DNA from: Rothia sp. HMSC078H08
Lineage (GTDB): Bacteria > Actinomycetota > Actinomycetes > Actinomycetales > Micrococcaceae
Direction of reading: 5' to 3'
DNA: 64,000 nucleotides
NCBI RefSeq assembly: GCF_001808955.1
Contig: NZ_KV795243.1
Span: 1 to 64,000 of the forward strand
Below, one piece after another: positions 23,237-31,893 of this stretch. The position numbers and the translations under genes were made by a program. Position 1 is the first letter of the stretch. Every line of letters begins with the position of its first letter. Below the pieces are notes generated by a model. That model saw only the letters and a list, made by a program, of their open reading frames with translations. It was not told the DNA's origin and ran no database searches.

Positions 23237-24142
23237 TTACCAGCCGCGCTCCGCCAGGCGGTGCGGTGCCGGGATGTCAGCAACGTTAATGCCGACCATA
23301 GCCTCACCCAGGCCGCGAGAAGCCTCAGCAACCTTCTCCGGGTCGTTGTAGAAAGCAGTAGCCTTCACGATAGCCTTCGCGCGAGCAACCGGGTCGCCCG
23401 ACTTGAAAATACCGGAACCAACGAACACGCCGTCAGCACCCAGCTGCATCATCATTGCAGCGTCAGCGGGGGTAGCCACGCCACCAGCGGTGAACATCAC
23501 CACGGGCAGCTTACCGGTCTGAGCAACCTCACGAACCAGCTCGTACGGTGCAGCCAGTTCCTTAGCCTTCACGTACAGCTCGTCGGGCATGGTGTTGTAC
23601 AGGCCCTGCAGCTCAGCAATCTGACGCTTAATGGTGCGGATGTGCTTAGTCGCCTCAGAGACGTCACCGGTGCCAGCCTCGCCCTTCGAACGGATCATAG
23701 CGGCACCCTCGGTGATGCGGCGCAGAGCCTCACCCAGGTTGGTAGCACCGCACACGAAAGGCACCTTGAACTGGTGCTTATCAATGTGGTTCACGTAGTC
23801 AGCGGGAGAAAGAACCTCAGACTCGTCAATGTAGTCGACCTTCAGGGTCTCCAGAATCTGAGCCTCAACGAAGTGGCCGATGCGTGCCTTCGCCATGACC
23901 GGAATCGAAACAGCATCAATGATGCCCTCAATCATGTCCGGGTCAGACATACGAGCCACGCCGCCCTGCGCACGAATATCCGCGGGAACGCGCTCGAGAG
24001 CCATGACGGCAACAGCGCCAGCATCTTCAGCGATCTTAGCCTGTTCGGGGGTGACGACGTCCATGATGACGCCGCCCTTGAGCATGTCGGCCAGGCCGCG
24101 CTTAACAAGCGGGCTGCCGGTTACGGTGTTGTTATCAGTCAT
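23237..24142 (-). CDS. pdxS: Pyridoxal 5'-phosphate synthase, PdxS subunit
   Basis: A 301-residue TIM-barrel lyase that builds PLP from ribose 5-phosphate, glyceraldehyde 3-phosphate and ammonia delivered by PdxT. Visible features are the [20 protein letters not shown] opening, the substrate-forming Lys85 in [15 protein letters not shown], the [19 protein letters not shown] phosphate-binding loop and [14 protein letters not shown]. Length is normal and no residue is missing. The ATG is close behind an AAGG, a short spacing. No PdxR-type regulator is next to it. Confidence 0.97.
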   Translation of the reverse strand: MTDNNTVTGSPLVKRGLADMLKGGVIMDVVTPEQAKIAEDAGAVAVMALERVPADIRAQGGVARMSDPDMIEGIIDAVSIPVMAKARIGHFVEAQILETLKVDYIDESEVLSPADYVNHIDKHQFKVPFVCGATNLGEALRRITEGAAMIRSKGEAGTGDVSEATKHIRTIKRQIAELQGLYNTMPDELYVKAKELAAPYELVREVAQTGKLPVVMFTAGGVATPADAAMMMQLGADGVFVGSGIFKSGDPVARAKAIVKATAFYNDPEKVAEASRGLGEAMVGINVADIPAPHRLAERGW

Positions 24143-24577
24143 GACCTTATCTTCTCACGTTCTGAGTGTTCGCGCGCACTCACAGGGGCGGATTTTCTGT
24201 TCTCTGACACAGTACGACCCCAAGTTCACGTCAGAACGACACAAAACGTCATGAAAAGCGGTCAGGGTAGGGCGGTTCATGGGCTGAGCAGGCCCGGCTG
24301 AGCAGACCCGCCGGATGCACGCAGGTCGCCTCCCATAAACTCACATCCCGAGCGGCCATAAGGCAAGGTTTTGCTCAGGGTAAACATCCACCCACCCGCA
24401 CTGAACAACGGTAAAATACAGAAGCTACGCCCGCACTCGTCCCCACGCGGAAGCCTCACGGCCCAGGGAACGAGCAAAACATTTTGGGCACCCTGGCACC
24501 CGCACACTCGCGGACATCAGCCGTCTATCAGACGCACACCATGAACCAGCCGCCACATCCAAAAGGAACACACCAAA
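24143..24577. other. Divergent intergenic region pdxS / antiporter
   Basis: No gene is supported in these 435 bases. A weak minus-strand promoter for pdxS (TTCTGA, 16 bp, TACTGT) is possible. GGCTGAGCAG occurs twice around 24282-24306. TAAAAT (24412-24417) could be a -10 for the antiporter gene, which would give a leader of about 155 nt, but no -35 is visible. Confidence 0.4.
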
Positions 24578-26218
24578 TTGCTTGAAGTCATCATTGCCCT
24601 ATCGCTGGCAATTCTTCTGGGTAATATCCTCGCCCATAAAATACGGATAACCCCCGCCATTGTGCTGATATTCATTGGCCTGGCTATCGGCATTATGCCC
24701 GCCCACGAACTGCACGAAGTTCAGAGTATCGGCCTGCCGCCGCACGTCATCCTCGAAATCTTCCTGCCCATCATGCTCTTCTGGGAAGCCCGCAACACCT
24801 CATGGCGTGAAGCGCGCGCCCGTCTGCGCGGCATCCTGCTCTCGGGCACGGTGCTCGTAATTCTCACGGCGTTCGTTATCGCTTGGGTGATTCACACATT
24901 TATGGGCGTCTTCATCTGGCCTGTGGCGCTGATTATCGGTGTGGCGCTCGCCCCCACCGATGCTGTGGCCGTGGCAACGCTTAACGGCAAACTCCCCAAA
25001 TCTTCCATCACCACCCTCAAAGCGGAAGCACTCATTAACGACGGCACCACCCTAGTTCTTTTCGCACTCGCCCTGCAGCTTGCGGGCGGTCATGAACTTA
25101 CCCTGGGGACCGCATCCGGAATGTTCTTCTTCTCGTTCCTGATTGGAACTCTCGTTGGCCTGGCCGTCGGATGGGGTGTAGATAAGCTGCGTGCGCACAT
25201 CGGCAACCCCATGAACTTCAGCGTGTTCATGTTTACCGTGCCGTTTATTGCTTTCTTCCTGGCTGAAGAGATCGAGCCTTTTGAGGGCATGAAAGGTTCC
25301 GGAGTGGTAGCTGTGGTGGTCGCCGCTTTCTACCTGACCTATCGCGGACCGGATACCATCAAACCCCAAAACCGTTTCTACGGACTGCCCATCTGGGCGT
25401 TCGTCACCTATGTCATGAACGGTGCGCTCTTCGTGCTCGTGGGTGTTCAGCTGCCCAGCGCCACAGCGCCTGTGGATGATGTTCTTCGTGAATACAACTA
25501 TGCGTGGGCTTTGACGTTCGCCGTGATTGTGGTGGCATGGCTTGTTTCCATTGCGGCGCGTTTTATTTTCCTGCACGTCTCGATCGGTATTATTCGTGCC
25601 CTTGACCGTTCAGAAAAGCAGAAGCAGCTGCGCACAACTTTCCGTGGCCGTGTAGTGAGTACCTTTGCGGGACTGCGCGGCGGTGTTTCCCTCGCGGTGG
25701 CTCTCTCCGTGCCGACTGATGTTCCCGCGCGTGACTTTATTATCTTTGTTGTTGCGGGCGTGGTTCTGCTGTCGATGGTGGTTCAGGGGATGCTCCTGCC
25801 GCTCGTTATTAGGTGGGCGAAAATTCCGGTTGATACCACCGAAGAAGATGAGATTAATGAAGCAATCCGCACGATCATTGCCGAGTCCTTCGACTCTGTG
25901 GCTGAGATCGGCCAGGAAATTGGTGCACCACAGTGGATTATCGACCGCATTGCCGACGAACAGATGTACAACGCGAGTATACACCGCAACCTGCACGCCG
26001 TTCGTAAAGACGGTGCGAATGCGCCGGAAGAAGCCCGCCGCATTATTGAAGCGGGCGACCTTGAGAAAGAGCTGCGCCTGCGGCATTTGGAGAAGCAACG
26101 CAGCGTGCTCAAGCGCCTGCGTAATGAGCGCATAATCGACACGAATGTGCTCCACGCGATTCAGGAAATCCTGGATATTGAGGAGGTTCGCGTGCTTGGT
26201 CCGGTTGAGCTCGAATAG
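24578..26218 (+). CDS. Na+/H+ antiporter, CPA1 family
   Basis: A 546-residue cation:proton antiporter. About 390 N-terminal residues form some 12 membrane helices, followed by a cytoplasmic helical tail of about 140 residues. The ion-binding region reads LAPTDAVAVATLNGKLP with the essential Asp, followed by LINDGTTLVLFALAL and GLRGGVSLAVALSVP, typical of the NhaP/NHE-like CPA1 group. It would extrude Na+ (or K+) in exchange for protons. The start is TTG at 24578, preceded by AAAAGGAAC. A terminator that has a duplicate beyond the next gene follows closely. Confidence 0.9.
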   Translation: MLEVIIALSLAILLGNILAHKIRITPAIVLIFIGLAIGIMPAHELHEVQSIGLPPHVILEIFLPIMLFWEARNTSWREARARLRGILLSGTVLVILTAFVIAWVIHTFMGVFIWPVALIIGVALAPTDAVAVATLNGKLPKSSITTLKAEALINDGTTLVLFALALQLAGGHELTLGTASGMFFFSFLIGTLVGLAVGWGVDKLRAHIGNPMNFSVFMFTVPFIAFFLAEEIEPFEGMKGSGVVAVVVAAFYLTYRGPDTIKPQNRFYGLPIWAFVTYVMNGALFVLVGVQLPSATAPVDDVLREYNYAWALTFAVIVVAWLVSIAARFIFLHVSIGIIRALDRSEKQKQLRTTFRGRVVSTFAGLRGGVSLAVALSVPTDVPARDFIIFVVAGVVLLSMVVQGMLLPLVIRWAKIPVDTTEEDEINEAIRTIIAESFDSVAEIGQEIGAPQWIIDRIADEQMYNASIHRNLHAVRKDGANAPEEARRIIEAGDLEKELRLRHLEKQRSVLKRLRNERIIDTNVLHAIQEILDIEEVRVLGPVELE

Positions 26219-26246
26219 CTCACACTCCTACATGCGATACGTATGA

Positions 26247-26293
26247 GGCGAGGCGCCCCACCCCTAAACGGGGAGGGGCGCCTCGTTACTTTT
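26247..26293 (+). terminator. Terminator, copy 1 of pair C
   Basis: An 11-bp perfect outer stem (26249-26259 with 26275-26285) and an inner CCCC/GGGG stem, then GTTACTTTT. Forty-six of 47 positions are identical to 28121-28167. Confidence 0.9.
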
Positions 26294-26369
26294 ATGTAAT
26301 CCCCCTTTTGGACTGTTGTGTGAGGTGCAGGGAGATGACCCGTCCGAAGCTTGACAAAATAAGCCCATT

Positions 26370-26457
26370 TTAGTGATCTAATGCACAAATTAGATCTAAT
26401 ATGTGACTAAGTATACAATTTAGATAATTGACAGAGGGTGGATGCAACCCGTATAGT
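26370..26457 (+). promoter_or_regulatory. Promoter with palindromic operator candidates before the AIPR-like gene
   Basis: TTGACA (26428-26433), an 18-bp spacer and TATAGT (26452-26457) form a strong promoter. Upstream are TTAGTGATCTAA (26370-26381) and the perfect 12-bp palindrome ATTAGATCTAAT (26389-26400), both of TTAG-N-CTAA type, likely sites for a dimeric regulator. Confidence 0.6.
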
Positions 26458-26585
26458 TGTGGATACAGGGTTCGGATGAATCCTGGAGCACTTATTTCAA
26501 GTGTCCGGATGGCACTTGGTGTATTTATGTGGCGTTTAGGATGCCCGAGTACGATAAGAAGCTAATCATTGAAAGGGCATTACTT

Positions 26586-28073
26586 ATGTCGACTACCCCC
26601 TCCAACCCCATTTCTGAAGCAACCGTGAAGATCGAATACCTCGAGGAGCGCACTCTTGACGATCTCCGCCGCTTCTCCGGTTTCATCAAGGTTCGCGGTA
26701 TGGTTGATGTCATCACGAACCTCAACCTTGAGGCAAACCCCCGTAGCGCAAAGCGTTCTCCCGTCACCGCTGACATTATCGAAACGATTCGCGAAACCCC
26801 CGAGCTTTACCCCTTCAAGTCGAAGGGTATCCTCATTGGCGCTGCTGAATACATGAAGCGAGATCGTGACCGTTTCACCCTCACCATTCGCAACCCCCGC
26901 CTTGAAGGCATCCTGGACGGTGGTCACAATACCCTCGCCATTGCTCTCTACCTTCTTGAAGAAGCTATTCTCCTGAGCGATGACCCCCGCGAAATTACCA
27001 AGCTTCAGAAGGAACTCCGTCGCGTGAAGACTTGGAGCCAGATGAAGGAAATGTGGCACGAGATGGAGCCTAAGCTGAGGACCCTCAAGACCAAGGCAAC
27101 GGCATCCCACGATGCGCTGGTACCGGTTGAGCTCCTCGTGCCTAATACCGAAAGTGACGCAGGTCAGGAGAAGTTCCTGAATAACATCCTCGATATTTGC
27201 GCGGCACGTAATAACAATGTGCAGCTCAAGGAGGAGACGATTGCTAACCAGAGCGGTGTGTTCGACTACCTGAAGCGTGTTCTTGAAGAACGTATGCCTG
27301 ATGTCTACAAGAATGTAGTATGGAAGACCAATGATCCTGGCGAAATCGACCTTCGCTTCTTGATCGCACTGGCATGGATTTCCCTGGGTGCCGTTGACCT
27401 GCCCGCTGAGATCCGTGCGCTACCTGGTACCTCTGCATACAGCTCTAAGGGTGAAGCATTCAAGCGCTTCGATGCTCTTATCCGCCACCCCGAAGTTGCT
27501 GAGGAACGTACCAACGGTAACGAGAAGACCTGGGAGATCACTAACGCTCAGGTTAAGTCTGCTCTCCAGATGGTTCCGCAGATCCTCGAGGCATACGACC
27601 TGATCTACGCCAACTACCAGGATGCATACAATGCAAATGACGGTAAGTTCGGACGTATCGGTGCAGTGAAGACCGAGACCAAGCAGAAGAAGAACCACTT
27701 CGCACCCTTCTCTCGTGAGCAGCTAGATGATGACCTCTGCATTGCTCCTGCAGGTTACATGATGCCTGTTGCATACGGTATGCGTGAGCTCATCCAGAAG
27801 AACTCCGAGACCGGTCTGCTCGAGTGGGCTATCGATCCGGTCGAGTTCTTCAGCAACAAGGACAACCTCGCACAGGTTATCGGTAGCCTGAAGGGCATCC
27901 TGCGAGATGTTGACTTCGACTCTCAGCGCGTTGGTAAGGGTGAAAGTTCCTACACTCAGGTTGCTAACACCATTAAGGCGATGCGACTGGAGCTTGAAAA
28001 CCAGCGCACCGCTTCTAAAGCCCAGGAAGAGATCGAGCGTCTCAAGGCTCAGCTGGCAGCACTGCAGGGCTAG
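26586..28073 (+). CDS. AIPR-like abortive infection/phage resistance protein
   Basis: A 495-residue protein. The motif GILDGGHNTLAIAL near residue 105 matches the NGxQT/DGGH core of the AIPR (abortive infection phage resistance) family, which is distantly related to DGQHR proteins. It also has an N-terminal strand region (KIEYLEERTLDDLRRFSGF) and a C-terminal coiled coil (residues about 460-495, ENQRTASKAQEEIERLKAQL). No membrane segment is present. The start at 26586 follows AAAGGG by 8 nt; an upstream in-frame TTG at 26457 would fall within the promoter. GC content is lower than in the flanking core genes. The gene lies alone between two near-identical terminators. Its enzymatic activity is not evident; a defence role is inferred from the family. 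Confidence 0.65.
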   Translation: MSTTPSNPISEATVKIEYLEERTLDDLRRFSGFIKVRGMVDVITNLNLEANPRSAKRSPVTADIIETIRETPELYPFKSKGILIGAAEYMKRDRDRFTLTIRNPRLEGILDGGHNTLAIALYLLEEAILLSDDPREITKLQKELRRVKTWSQMKEMWHEMEPKLRTLKTKATASHDALVPVELLVPNTESDAGQEKFLNNILDICAARNNNVQLKEETIANQSGVFDYLKRVLEERMPDVYKNVVWKTNDPGEIDLRFLIALAWISLGAVDLPAEIRALPGTSAYSSKGEAFKRFDALIRHPEVAEERTNGNEKTWEITNAQVKSALQMVPQILEAYDLIYANYQDAYNANDGKFGRIGAVKTETKQKKNHFAPFSREQLDDDLCIAPAGYMMPVAYGMRELIQKNSETGLLEWAIDPVEFFSNKDNLAQVIGSLKGILRDVDFDSQRVGKGESSYTQVANTIKAMRLELENQRTASKAQEEIERLKAQLAALQG

Positions 28074-28085
28074 CATGACTGCATA

Positions 28086-28111
28086 GAGAATGCTTTGAAT
28101 GGCGCATTCTC
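28086..28111 (+). terminator. Hairpin after the AIPR-like gene
   Basis: GAGAATGC (28086-28093) pairs with GCATTCTC (28104-28111) just past the stop codon. It has no T-tract and precedes the main terminator by 10 bp. Confidence 0.4.
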
Positions 28112-28120
28112 CAAAAGAAC

Positions 28121-28167
28121 GGCGAGGCGCCCCCCCCCTAAACGGGGAGGGGCGCCTCGTTACTTTT
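28121..28167 (+). terminator. Terminator, copy 2 of pair C
   Basis: The same 47-bp terminator as 26247-26293, with a single A-to-C change in the loop-proximal run. It ends the AIPR-like gene. Confidence 0.9.
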
Positions 28168-28301
28168 TTGTCTAAACCCCTAGCCCAACCACTACGTGGA
28201 AACGGTACAATACACTAGCCCGTTTTTTTGTGCGGACCACGCTTCTTACCGCGTCATTCACCGCGCGCCGGACACGACACAGACCAGAACCACAGGAATC
28301 T

Positions 28302-29801
28302 ATGGCACCTCAGCAGACTGAAAACAACGCGCCCAAAAACGGCGCACCCGCAGGACACGGCCCGCACGGCGCAAGCGAAGACCCGCAGAACATCTACCTG
28401 CTCAAAGAAGCCCCCATCCTCAAGGCGCTCCTCTCCCTCGGCGTGCCCATGGCACTCGGCCTCGCCATCACCAGCATCTACAACGTGGTGAACTCCTACT
28501 TCGTCGGCCACTACGGCGGCACCGAAGACCTCGCCGCCACCAGCTACGGCGTGCCCGTCTTCGGCGTCATCATGGCGATCGCAGGCCTGTTCGGCCTGGG
28601 CTCCTCAACCCTCGCCTCCCGCAAGCTCGGTGAAGGCCAGCCCGCCCACGAAATTCACCGAGTCACCTCCTTCGCCCTCTACTCGGCGCTCGGTGCCGGT
28701 ATCGTCGCGGCGGCTATCGGCTTCATTCTCGCCGACCCGATCACCAGCATCATGGGTGCATCCGGCGGCTCCTACGAACCGACCCGTATCTACGTGCACC
28801 TCATGTTCCTCGGCGCGCCCCTCGCTATCGGCATGTTCACCCTCGAACAGCTCGTCCGATCCGAAGGCTACGCCAAGCAGTCCATGTACGGCATCATCGT
28901 CGGCACCGTCGTCACCTGCATCTTCGACGTGCTGTTCATTGCCATCATGGGCATGGGCGTCGCCGGTGCCGGTTGGGCAATGCTGCTGGCGAACGGCGCA
29001 TCCATGCTGTACTACCTGCTGTTCCTGATGCGCAAGAGCGAGAACTTCTCCGCGAACATCCGCGACTTCTCCCTCGACCCCGCTATCATCAAGCCCGTGG
29101 TCGCGGTCGGTGCCGCTGAGCTCATTCAGAGCCTCAACCTGATCTTCGCCGCCCTGCTGCTGAACAACCTCGCCGCCTCCTACGGTGACGACACCGTCGC
29201 GGCGTTCGGCCTGGCAATGCGCCTGAACATGGTGCCCGAAATGCTGTGTATGGGCCTGTGCATGGGCGGTATTCCGCTGTATGCCTACGCGTACGGTGCC
29301 CGCAACGGTGCCCGCGTGAAGGAGGCGCTGCGCACCGCAACGATTCTGTCTGTGGCAACTTCCGTGGCGCTCACTATCCCGGTGCTGATTTTCCGCCGCG
29401 AACTGCTTGCCGTGGTTGGTGATGAGCGCCTGGTCTCCACCGGCGAAGAGGTCTTGGTCGCGCTGATGCTTGCCGCCGTGTTCAACGCGGTCAGCATCGT
29501 GTTCGTTTCCTGGTTCCAGGCGGCCGGTAAGGGCGGCCCGGCAATGCTGATGACCCTCGGCATTGCGCTGCTGTTCTTCCCCGCCGTGTACTTCGGCAAC
29601 ATGTGGTTCGGCTTTAAGGGCCTGACCTGGGCGTTCCCCTTCACTCAGGTGCTTGCCTGCGTGCTGGGTCTGGTGCTGTTCCTCACCACCGGGGGCGCGA
29701 AGGTACCCCCGGCTGAGGCTGAGGTTGAGACTGAAGGTTCTGAGGATTCGGATGCTCAGGCTGCCCAGGTTCCCGCCGCACAGCCCGAGCAGAAGGCGTA
29801 G
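28302..29801 (+). CDS. MATE family efflux transporter
   Basis: A 499-residue, 12-helix exporter of the multi-antimicrobial extrusion family, NorM/DinF-like. Recognisable are the opening APILKALLSLGVPMALGL, the NVVNSYFVGHYGGTEDLAA segment that carries the family signature, and the repeated second half after residue 245 beginning with the basic loop RKSENFSANIRDF. It would expel cationic drugs or metabolites using a Na+ or H+ gradient. I chose the ATG at 28302, behind CAGGAA, over an upstream in-frame start at 28230 that falls in promoter-like sequence. The C-terminal 40 residues are Glu/Ala-rich and probably disordered. Confidence 0.9.
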   Translation: MAPQQTENNAPKNGAPAGHGPHGASEDPQNIYLLKEAPILKALLSLGVPMALGLAITSIYNVVNSYFVGHYGGTEDLAATSYGVPVFGVIMAIAGLFGLGSSTLASRKLGEGQPAHEIHRVTSFALYSALGAGIVAAAIGFILADPITSIMGASGGSYEPTRIYVHLMFLGAPLAIGMFTLEQLVRSEGYAKQSMYGIIVGTVVTCIFDVLFIAIMGMGVAGAGWAMLLANGASMLYYLLFLMRKSENFSANIRDFSLDPAIIKPVVAVGAAELIQSLNLIFAALLLNNLAASYGDDTVAAFGLAMRLNMVPEMLCMGLCMGGIPLYAYAYGARNGARVKEALRTATILSVATSVALTIPVLIFRRELLAVVGDERLVSTGEEVLVALMLAAVFNAVSIVFVSWFQAAGKGGPAMLMTLGIALLFFPAVYFGNMWFGFKGLTWAFPFTQVLACVLGLVLFLTTGGAKVPPAEAEVETEGSEDSDAQAAQVPAAQPEQKA

Positions 29802-29828
29802 TCCTCGGTCTGCGAAAGCATAGTAAAA

Positions 29829-29862
29829 GCCCCGGACTCCCACCAAGGGAGCCGGGGCATTT
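29829..29862. terminator. Terminator between MATE and nadE
   Basis: A stem of about 12 bp with one bulge (29829-29841 with 29847-29858) lies between convergent genes. Confidence 0.75.
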
Positions 29863-29915
29863 ACGTTAGTTCTATGGCGGTTAAAGCGCTAGTGTTTCGG
29901 CGCTAGTTCTTCCAC

Positions 29916-30749
29916 CTAGTTCTTCCACCAGGAATCAAAAATCGTCACCGGAGTAGTGCGCTTATGGCGGCTACGCAGGTAAATCTGCTCCAGCTTCGCA
30001 GCTGCCGCCTCGTCGATTTCCTTACCCTCCAGGTAGTCGTCAATCTGCGGGTAGGTCAGACCCAGCTCATCCTCATCGGTACGGCCGGGCACGCCGTCCA
30101 GCAGGTCAGCAGTCGGCGGCTTAGCCCACAGACGCTCAGACGCACCCAAAACACGCAGCAACAGCTGGTTCTGGCGCTTATTCAGACCAGCCAGCGGCAG
30201 CAGATCCGCGCCGCCGTCACCGAACTTCGTGAAGAAGCCGGTAATGGACTCCGCCGCGTGGTCGGTGCCGACCACCAGGTAGCCGGGGCCGCCAGCAATC
30301 GCGTACTGGGCGATCATGCGGGCGCGCGCCTTCACATTACCCTTGTTGAAGTCGCTGATCTGCTCGCCGGTCGCCTCAGTGTAGGCGCTGTCGAAACCGT
30401 CCACGGCTTCGGCAATGTTGAAGGTCAGGGAGCGGGTGGGCTGGATGAAACGCAGCGCCTCCTGCGCGTCCTCTTCGTCGTGCTGCACACGGTAGGGCAG
30501 GCGCACCGCCACAAACTCGGTGGTGCGGCCGCGCTCGTTGAGGCGGTCCACCGCCAGCTGGCAGAGGCGGCCCGCCAGGGTGGAGTCGATGCCGCCGCTG
30601 ATGCCCAGTACCAGGCCGCGGCTTCCGGTGGCTTCCAGGTAGTCGCAGATGAACTGGATGCGGCGCTCCACTTCTTCGCGTGCCTGCTCTTCGGTCATGT
30701 TGGGCTTGACGCCCATTTCACGGATGATCTGTGCCTGTAATTCACGCAT
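29916..30749 (-). CDS. nadE: Ammonia-dependent NAD+ synthetase
   Basis: A 277-residue cytosolic enzyme that amidates nicotinate adenine dinucleotide to NAD+. The ATP pyrophosphatase P-loop is LGISGGIDSTLAGRL. The substrate sites appear in LPYRVQHDEEDA, FNKGNVKARARM and VVGTDHAAESITGFFTKFGDGGADLLPL, and KRTTPVTIFDSWWKN closes the chain. There is no N-terminal glutaminase domain, so it needs free ammonia. The first codons (MRELQ) and about 15 bp upstream recur at 31798 on the same strand, on the far side of an AT-rich cassette. Confidence 0.95.
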   Translation of the reverse strand: MRELQAQIIREMGVKPNMTEEQAREEVERRIQFICDYLEATGSRGLVLGISGGIDSTLAGRLCQLAVDRLNERGRTTEFVAVRLPYRVQHDEEDAQEALRFIQPTRSLTFNIAEAVDGFDSAYTEATGEQISDFNKGNVKARARMIAQYAIAGGPGYLVVGTDHAAESITGFFTKFGDGGADLLPLAGLNKRQNQLLLRVLGASERLWAKPPTADLLDGVPGRTDEDELGLTYPQIDDYLEGKEIDEAAAAKLEQIYLRSRHKRTTPVTIFDSWWKN

Positions 30750-30878
30750 GACTTAAGTGTACGCTCCACCTTATAGCCTGTGCGGTGAACCGCCGAGGGA
30801 AGCAAGGTAGTGTTCCACACGGTGCGTTCAGACCCGCCCGCGCTAACTAGCCCGCCTCGGGCAGAGGTGAGGCAAGCA

Positions 30879-30920
30879 AATACCCCCGGCAGATGCGTAC
30901 GGCATCCACCGGGGGTATTT
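30879..30920. terminator. Terminator between the AT-rich cassette and nadE
   Basis: An 11-bp perfect stem (30879-30889 with 30909-30919) with an inner GATGC/GCATC stem. The right arm and tail (ACCGGGGGTATTT, 30908-30920) recur exactly at 31631-31643 on the other side of the small-peptide cassette. Confidence 0.75.
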
Positions 30921-30987
30921 AGCTAGAATGAGAATGGCGTCAAAAAATAAATTACATCCCTAATAGTATTAAATCATTTTAGGTGTA

Positions 30988-31293
30988 TTAATTTTTTCGA
31001 CGATCTTCCTTGCGGGAGATTTTTTCGATTGACGCCTCTATATTATTTTTTTTATAGTTAAGCCACCAAAGGCTAAACATCCCGCTAATAGTATTTTTGC
31101 CAATATCGACAATACTTGGAAGTCCTTGGTCTTTGAGGGATTTTTCAATCTCTTCATGTGAATAACCCTGTTCTTTCATGATTTCAACAAGGCTACTAGC
31201 TTCGGCGTGAGGCCCAGAAATCATTGGGTGGTGATCAATCTTGTTCTGTATGTCAACAAGCTCGTCGTAGAGGGCTTCTTTATTTTTTGCCAT
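30988..31293 (-). CDS. 101-residue helical protein, candidate immunity or partner protein
   Basis: A 101-residue protein in AT-rich DNA, starting 5 nt after the stop codon of the 38-codon ORF, so the two are probably one operon. It is strongly helical and charged (KNKEALYDELVDIQNKID at the N-terminus, IEASIEKISRKEDRRKN at the C-terminus), with a short hydrophobic stretch around residues 67-80 (NTISGMFSLWWLNY). Size and helix pattern recall small bacteriocin immunity proteins, but no family motif is certain. The start at 31293 is preferred to an in-frame ATG at 31317 that lies inside the upstream ORF. Function unknown. Confidence 0.5.
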   Translation of the reverse strand: MAKNKEALYDELVDIQNKIDHHPMISGPHAEASSLVEIMKEQGYSHEEIEKSLKDQGLPSIVDIGKNTISGMFSLWWLNYKKNNIEASIEKISRKEDRRKN

Positions 31294-31298
31294 GAGTA

Positions 31299-31415
31299 TC
31301 AACGCCCCATAATGCATCGAAGGCCTGCGTAGCCAACACCTGCCAGAATTGCCTCGGGAGATCCAGTAACCAAGGGCAAGATGCCCCAGTGAAGATTGGA
31401 AAAAATATTAGACAT
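31299..31415 (-). CDS. 38-residue small peptide, candidate bacteriocin-like or toxic peptide
   Basis: A 38-codon ORF with the best ribosome-binding site in the region: AGGAGG (31421-31426) 5 nt before the ATG. The peptide starts MSNIFSNLHWGILPLV, continues with a Gly/Ala-rich hydrophobic stretch (AILAGVGYAGLRC) and ends IMGR; it has one Cys and almost no charge. There is no obvious signal peptide or double-glycine leader. It precedes the 101-residue gene by 5 nt. Leaderless bacteriocin, membrane-active toxin or translational leader peptide are all possible. The codons are AT-rich like the neighbour. Confidence 0.5.
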   Translation of the reverse strand: MSNIFSNLHWGILPLVTGSPEAILAGVGYAGLRCIMGR

Positions 31416-31657
31416 AATTTCCTCCTAATAATAAGTTGAAAAATTAACCATGTGTTGTGGTTCATAGAGTAGCAGATTTTGGGTGAGTTAAACCAGGAAA
31501 ACACTGTTGAAAATATCACATATTTGCACTGTATTGAAATATGTTTGATTTTGTGCTTTTCTATGGTTTTCATAAAATATTTTTATAAAAATTTCTTGGG
31601 TTTATGTGGGTTTAAGGGCTTGTGGTGTTTACCGGGGGTATTTCTTTCGAAGGAATA
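31416..31657. other. AT-rich upstream part of the small-peptide cassette
   Basis: No further gene is supported. GC is very low. The 13-bp repeat ACCGGGGGTATTT (31631-31643) marks the change back to host-like composition. Confidence 0.55.
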
Positions 31658-31798
31658 TCAGCGGCTTAGATGTTCAAAGACGCTCTCATAGCGGTCAACG
31701 AAGTCCGCCGCCGCGTTCAGAAGCTCCTCCTGATTGGGGGCATCCTGGATAGCTGACAGCGTCTCATCCTCGCCGTTCTGAACCTGTAACTCACGCAT
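31658..31798 (-). pseudogene. 46-codon ORF sharing the nadE start region
   Basis: The ORF begins MRELQVQNGEDETLSAIQ and ends at a TGA at 31658. Its first five codons and upstream bases (GACTTAA-type sequence directly before ATGCGTGA) match the start of nadE (MRELQAQ), after which the two diverge. Composition is host-like. It could be a small acidic protein expressed from a copied nadE translation start, or a remnant of a duplication. I see no recognisable domain. Confidence 0.4.
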
Positions 31799-31836
31799 AA
31801 GTTAAGTCTACGCCGCAGACATAACAGCCCACAGAA

Positions 31837-31878
31837 AGGGCCGTGCCGGGGCAGAAAACTCCACCCCGACACGGCCCT
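31837..31878. terminator. Terminator at the end of the first subtilase gene
   Basis: A 15-bp stem with one mismatch (31837-31851 with 31864-31878) lies just past the stop codon of the minus-strand protease gene. Confidence 0.75.
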
Positions 31879-31893
31879 CACATCCGCATCCGA

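Larger units (their letters stand above)
26219..26585. other. Intergenic region: terminator, operators and AIPR promoter
   Basis: From left to right it contains terminator copy 1 of pair C, then AT-rich sequence with repeated TTAG-N2/4-CTAA palindromes, a consensus-like promoter, and a leader of about 120 nt before the AIPR-like gene. Confidence 0.65.

Noticed and set aside
31479..31691. 70-codon plus-strand ORF in the AT-rich cassette
   Set aside because: No ribosome-binding site and antisense to the mini-operon leader; hydrophobic codons are expected by chance from T-rich DNA.
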